From NCBI RefSeq assembly GCF_008932245.1, contig NZ_CP034911.1:310001-374000 (forward strand): a stretch of DNA of 64,000 bases, written 5' to 3'. The position numbers were made by a program, and so were the translations under genes. The notes beneath the pieces are model-generated. The model ran no database searches and was not told the origin of the DNA. It worked only from the letters and a program-made list of their open reading frames with translations. The first letter of the stretch is position 1, and each line of letters begins with the position of its first letter. The DNA is from Sinorhizobium alkalisoli (GTDB lineage Bacteria; Pseudomonadota; Alphaproteobacteria; Rhizobiales; Rhizobiaceae). Positions 60,150 through 64,000 of this stretch are shown here, one piece after another.

Positions 60150-61121
60150 ATGAACACGACCGTTTCGATTTCAGGGCTCTACGAACGTGTGAGCCGCGTC
60201 ATGCCGAAGGCCGAATGGCTTTCACACGAGGCGGATGTCGCGGCGATCCTGGAGCTGAAGCGGACGCGCAATGCGGTGATCCTGGCACACAACTACCAGA
60301 CGCCGGAGATTTTTCATGGCGTCGCCGATATCGTCGGCGACAGTCTGGCGCTGGCGCACAAGGCGGCCGAGGTCGACGCCGATGTCATCGTGCTCGCCGG
60401 CGTCCACTTCATGGCCGAGACGGCGAAACTGCTGAACCCGGAGAAGACGGTGCTGATCCCCGACATGGGCGCCGGCTGTTCACTGGCGGATTCCATCACG
60501 CCGGAGGGCGTCGCGCTGCTCAGGGCCGCCCATCCCGGCGTGCCGATCATCACCTATGTCAACACCTCGGCCGCCGTGAAGGCCGCCTCCGACATCTGCT
60601 GCACCTCGGGCAATGCCAAGCGCGTCGTTGAATCGCTCGGCGTTCCGAAAGTGCTGATGATCCCGGACGAATATCTCGCTCGCAACGTTGCGCGCGAGAC
60701 GAATGTCGAGATCCTCGCCTGGCATGGCCATTGCGAAGTGCATGAACTCTTCACGGCAAAAGATGTCCGCGATCTGCGTGAGGCCCATCCGGGCGTCACG
60801 GTTCTGGTCCACCCCGAATGCCCGCCGGAGGTGGTCGACGAGGCGGACTTCTCCGGCTCGACCGCCGTCATGTCCGACTTCGTGGCACAGAAGAAGCCCG
60901 CGCGCGTCGTGCTGCTCACAGAATGCTCGATGAGCGACAACGTGGCCGTCGATCACCCCTCCGTCGAGTTCATCCGGCCGTGCAATCTCTGCCCGCACAT
61001 GAAGCGCATCACGCTCGGCAATATCCGCACGGCGCTTGAGGAAAACCGCTACGAGGTGACCGTCGACCCCGCCATCGCCGACGCTGCCCGCCGAGCTGTC
61101 GAACGGATGCTTGCGGTATGA
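60150..61121 (+). CDS. nadA: Quinolinate synthase NadA
   Basis: 323 residues. Makes quinolinate from iminoaspartate and dihydroxyacetone phosphate, with a 4Fe-4S cluster. Motifs: [83 protein letters not shown], and [13 protein letters not shown] with the last cluster Cys. Normal length. Overlaps nadB by 4 bp (ATGA). Confidence 0.97.
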   Translation: MNTTVSISGLYERVSRVMPKAEWLSHEADVAAILELKRTRNAVILAHNYQTPEIFHGVADIVGDSLALAHKAAEVDADVIVLAGVHFMAETAKLLNPEKTVLIPDMGAGCSLADSITPEGVALLRAAHPGVPIITYVNTSAAVKAASDICCTSGNAKRVVESLGVPKVLMIPDEYLARNVARETNVEILAWHGHCEVHELFTAKDVRDLREAHPGVTVLVHPECPPEVVDEADFSGSTAVMSDFVAQKKPARVVLLTECSMSDNVAVDHPSVEFIRPCNLCPHMKRITLGNIRTALEENRYEVTVDPAIADAARRAVERMLAV

Positions 61122-62422
61122 CACGGGGCCTCCTTCACCACCTGAGCGGGCGCGTCGTCATCGTGGGAAGCGGGCTCGCTGGCCTTGCCGCCGCCTTGAC
61201 GCTTGCACCCGAACCCGTCGTCCTTGTGACGCGGGCAGGCCTGGGCGCCGAGAGCTCAAGCGGCTGGGCCCAGGGCGGAATTGCAGCCGGCATTGGCGAA
61301 GGCGACAGCACGGCGCTCCACGTTGCCGATACACTCGCCGCCGGCGACGGACTTTGCGACCCGGACGCGGTCGCTGCCATTCTGGGCGACGCGAAGACGG
61401 CGATCGCCGCGCTCGAACGCTTCGGCGTTCGCTTCGACCGCGGGCCGGATGGCGCCTTCGCCTTCGGCCTCGAAGCAGCGCATTCGCGGCGGCGCATCCT
61501 TCACGTCGAAGGCGATGGCTCGGGTGCCGCGATCATGCGAGCGCTCGTCGAAAGGGTTCGCAAGACACCGTCGATCGAAGTGCTCGAACGGCTGGAGGCC
61601 CGCCGCCTCCTCGTGTCGAACAATCGGCTGCGCGGACTTGCCTGCGCCGGCCCGGCAGGTACTCTCATCCTGCCGACCAACCGCGTCATCCTGGCAACCG
61701 GTGGTCTCGGCGGCCTCTACGCCGCCACGACCAATCCCTCCGGCAATCACGGCCAGGGCATCATGCTTGCGGCGCGGGCCGGCGCCATCCTGTCCGACAT
61801 GGAATTCGTGCAGTTTCACCCGACCGCACTCGACAGCCCGCGACGTCCGCTCGCGCTGGTGAGCGAAGCCGTGCGTGGCGAGGGCGCGATCCTCCTGAAC
61901 GAGCGGCGCGAGCGATTTCTCTCGGCGACGCCCGGCGCAGAGCTTGCGCCGCGCGACGTCGTCGCGCGTGCCATCGGCGCGGAGATTGCGCGCGGTGGAC
62001 GCGTCTTCGTCGATGCGCGCAAGGCGCTCGGAGAGCGGTTTGCTGCACGGTTTCCCCTGATCGCCGCACTCTGCCAGGAGGCAGGCATCGACCCAGCCCA
62101 CGATCTGATCCCGGTTCGCCCGGCCGTGCATTACCACATGGGCGGTGTCGCGACCGACCTCAAGGGGCGCAGCTCCGTCGAGGGCCTTTGGGTCGCCGGC
62201 GAGGCGGCCTGCACAGGACTTCACGGCGCCAACCGGCTGGCGAGCAATTCCCTGCTTGAAGCCACGGTCATGGGTATGCGCGCAGCAAACGATATCGCCG
62301 GTATTTCTGCTGGCCCGATCGCCACCGCGAGCGTTCACAATATGCCGCCAGAAGCAGAGCTTTCCGCCGTGCGCGAGATTGCTACGCGCGACCTTTCGGT
62401 GGTTCGCGACGCGGCCGGTCTA

Positions 62423-63470
62423 GAGCGTTTCAGGTTTTGACGGAAGCATATCCGGCGTTGGCGAAGTAGTTGCTGCATTCGTCGGGCTGGAGTGAGGGGA
62501 CAAGGCTGCCGAGGTATTGCCATGTCTCCTCGACGGTTCGCTTCTGAGCCGCCCGCATCCAGTGTTTGATTTTGGCGAAGGCCTGCTCGATCGGATTGAG
62601 ATCGGGCGAGTATGGCGGCAGATACCAGAGCCTTGCGCCGGCGGCTCGGATCATCTGCCGGATGGCCGCCGACTTGTGCGAGCCGAGATTGTCCATGATG
62701 ACGATGTCGCCTGGTTCGAGCACGGGCACGAGCTGCTGTTCGACATAGGCGCGGAAACACCGACCATTGATCGGTCCGTCGAAGACGCAAGGCGCTGCCA
62801 ACCGGTCGTGGCGCAAAGCGCCGACAAAGGTCAGCGTGCGCCAGTGGCCGTGCGGGGCAAAGCCGCGCAGGCGCCTGCCGCGTGGCCCCCAGCCATAGAG
62901 CGGCGCCATGTTGGTCTTGATCCAGGTTTCGTCAATGAACACCAGCCGTCTCGGATCGAGTCCGGCCTGCCAGGAGCGCCAGCGTTGCCGCCGGCGGGCA
63001 ATATCGGCACGGGCCTGCTCAAGGGCGAACAGGGTTTTTTTTAAACCGCAGCCCCTCGCGGCGCAGGAACCGCCAGACCGTATCGTGCGACACCTTCACC
63101 CCACGTGCCGCCAGCTCTTCCTTAAGCCTATGCAGCGACAAATGCGGCGTCTGGTTGATCCGCTCCGCGATGAACGCACGGTGCGGCTCCAGCACATGCT
63201 TGCGGTGACCGCCCATCTTGCCGGGCACCACGGACCCGCTCGAACGGTAGCGCTGAGACCACTTCACCGCCGACGATACGGCAATGCCGAAACGAGCCGC
63301 CACCGATCGGCAGCTTTCGCCCGCTGAAATGGCGCCAACAACTCGTTCACGAAGATCATTGGATAGAGGTCGCGTCATCCGATGCTGGCCTCCTCTCCAG
63401 CCAGCATCTTGAATCACAAAACGGACTAAAACGGAATCCCCCTCCGATTCCGTCAAAACCGGAACCGCTC
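62423..63470 (-). mobile_element. IS630-family insertion sequence in nadB
   Basis: 1,048 bp bounded by TA dinucleotides (62421-62422 and 63471-63472), the duplication made by this family. The ends are inverted repeats: the left begins GAGCGTTTCAGGTTTTGACG and the reverse complement of the right begins GAGCGGTTCCGGTTTTGACG. It carries one transposase in two overlapping frames on the minus strand. No other copy is in the window. Confidence 0.92.
62430..63378 (-). CDS. IS630-family transposase, two frames joined by frameshift
   Basis: Frame 1 (63378 to 63019) encodes 119 residues with helix-turn-helix motifs (DLRERVVGAISAGESCRSVAARFG, LKEELAARGVKVSHDTVWRFL). Frame 2 ends at 62430 and carries the DDE domain: RRLVFIDETWIKTN (Asp), IVIMDNLGSHKSA (Asp) and YSPDLNPIEQAFAKIK (Glu). 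The switch is at a run of eight A on the coding strand (63035-63042), in GGTTTAAAAAAAACCC, a classic slippery site; a -1 or +2 shift there continues as TLFALEQARADIARRR. Programmed frameshifting is common in this group. Confidence 0.9.
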
Positions 63471-63726
63471 TAGAACGAGCCATCGGGGCGCTTCTGCCGC
63501 TTGTGCAGAGTGGCGGCCCTTCAGCTGATCCCGCTCTTGTGGCCTTGGCTGTCGCGATCTTCGGTCGGCTCCGTGAGGAATCGCGCGGTGCCCATGCGCG
63601 CAGCGACTTCCGTCAGACAAATCCCGAACCGGTCCGCCGTCAGATGACCTTCGACCAGGTCATTGAGGCGTCGCGGCATTTCGCCACCCGACCGCTTGCC
63701 CGCACAGCCTGAGGAACCAAGACATC

Positions 63727-64000
63727 ATGAACCTCGCTCCCCTTCCCCGGCTTGTCTTCGAGCCTGCCGTTCGCACGGCGCTTGCCGAGGATCTCGGCCT
63801 TGCCGGCGACATCACATCGGCGGCCGTCATTCCGTCCGACCATCGGTCGCGCTTCGCACTGGCGGCGCGCAAACCGGGCGTGATTGCCGGCCTTGACGTC
63901 GCGGAGCTTGCCTTTGCGCTCGTCGATCCCGCCATCAGCCTGACCCGAAACGTTGAGGACGGCGCAAAGGTTGGCGCCGGCGATGTGATCGCTCTCGTCG
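63727..64000 (+). CDS. nadC: Nicotinate-nucleotide pyrophosphorylase NadC (partial)
   Basis: 91 residues are in the window and the frame is open at the edge. MNLAPLPRLVFEPAVRTALAEDLGLAGDITSAAVIP and ARKPGVIAGLDVAELAF are typical of the quinolinate phosphoribosyltransferase N-terminal domain. It lies 14 bp after the end of nadB, third gene of nadABC. It may now be less transcribed because of the insertion in nadB. Confidence 0.93.
   Translation, partial: MNLAPLPRLVFEPAVRTALAEDLGLAGDITSAAVIPSDHRSRFALAARKPGVIAGLDVAELAFALVDPAISLTRNVEDGAKVGAGDVIALV

Larger units (their letters stand above)
61118..63712 (+). pseudogene. nadB: L-aspartate oxidase nadB, split by an IS630-type insertion
   Basis: The coding sequence runs 61118-62422 and resumes at 63473-63712. 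Joining CTA GAG or CTA GAA at the duplicated TA restores ...AAGLERAIGALLPLV and 515 residues in one frame. Seen in the first part: FAD motif VVIVGSGLAGLAAALTL, SSSGWAQGGIAAG, PTALDSPRRPLALVSEAVRGEGA, HYHMGGVATD and LHGANRLASNSLLEATV. As it stands the protein ends soon after residue 435 (RFRF), losing the helical C-terminal domain. It would oxidise aspartate to iminoaspartate for NadA. Confidence 0.93.

Overview
The window reads as part of a large, GC-rich conjugative plasmid (or symbiotic megaplasmid) of the Rhizobiales, most likely a Rhizobium/Sinorhizobium (Ensifer)/Agrobacterium-type host. The basis is the gene set: a Ti-type TraA relaxase beside traC-traD-traG and an oriT, a complete virB operon next to a rctA-like repressor, a CinR/CinI-like quorum-sensing pair, a plasmid-borne nadQ-nadABC cluster, and a block of genes typical of rhizobial plasmids (DUF736, DUF932, DUF2493, DUF1173, pRiA4b ORF-3, a ParB-like protein and a strawberry-notch helicase/methylase). 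I see no repABC, tRNA or rRNA.

Layout. 1-8.0 kb is an insertion-sequence pile-up: three ISNCY-type elements (one cut by an IS110-family element) and an IS30-family element. 8.1-12.5 kb is decayed DNA: two broken copies of an MFS exporter gene, the N-terminal remnant of a traR gene, an intact UPF0262 gene and, between them, four similar stem-loops. 12.7-16.2 kb holds luxR/luxI-type genes, an unknown gene and a RES-type toxin-antitoxin pair. 16.2-26.3 kb is the DNA-processing region: a zeta-kinase protein with a probable BID secretion domain, traA, oriT, and divergent traC-traD-traG. 26.3-47 kb is the accessory/maintenance block with a second RES system, a VapBC pair, two HU/IHF-like proteins and many conserved genes of unknown role. 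Several intergenic gaps in it carry strong GC-rich hairpins. 47.4-48.4 kb is a ParD-like/zeta pair. 48.5-58.6 kb is the T4SS operon virB1-virB11 with an EexN-like lipoprotein and a leading secreted protein, all on the minus strand. 58.7 kb to the end carries rctA, nadQ and nadABC. nadB is split by an IS630-type element and nadC runs off the end.

How it fits together. TraA would nick oriT, bind TraG and be exported through the VirB channel, probably using C-terminal BID-like signals. The zeta protein next to traA seems to carry the same kind of signal, so it may be a cargo toxin as well as a stabiliser. RctA, encoded divergently from the virB operon, is expected to hold transfer genes off. The LuxR/LuxI pair may add density control. 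At least four toxin-antitoxin modules would stabilise the replicon, two of them RES systems of a family known to consume NAD+. The same plasmid carries an NAD biosynthesis operon whose nadB is interrupted. Functional calls rest on reading the proteins and context; no database search was run.
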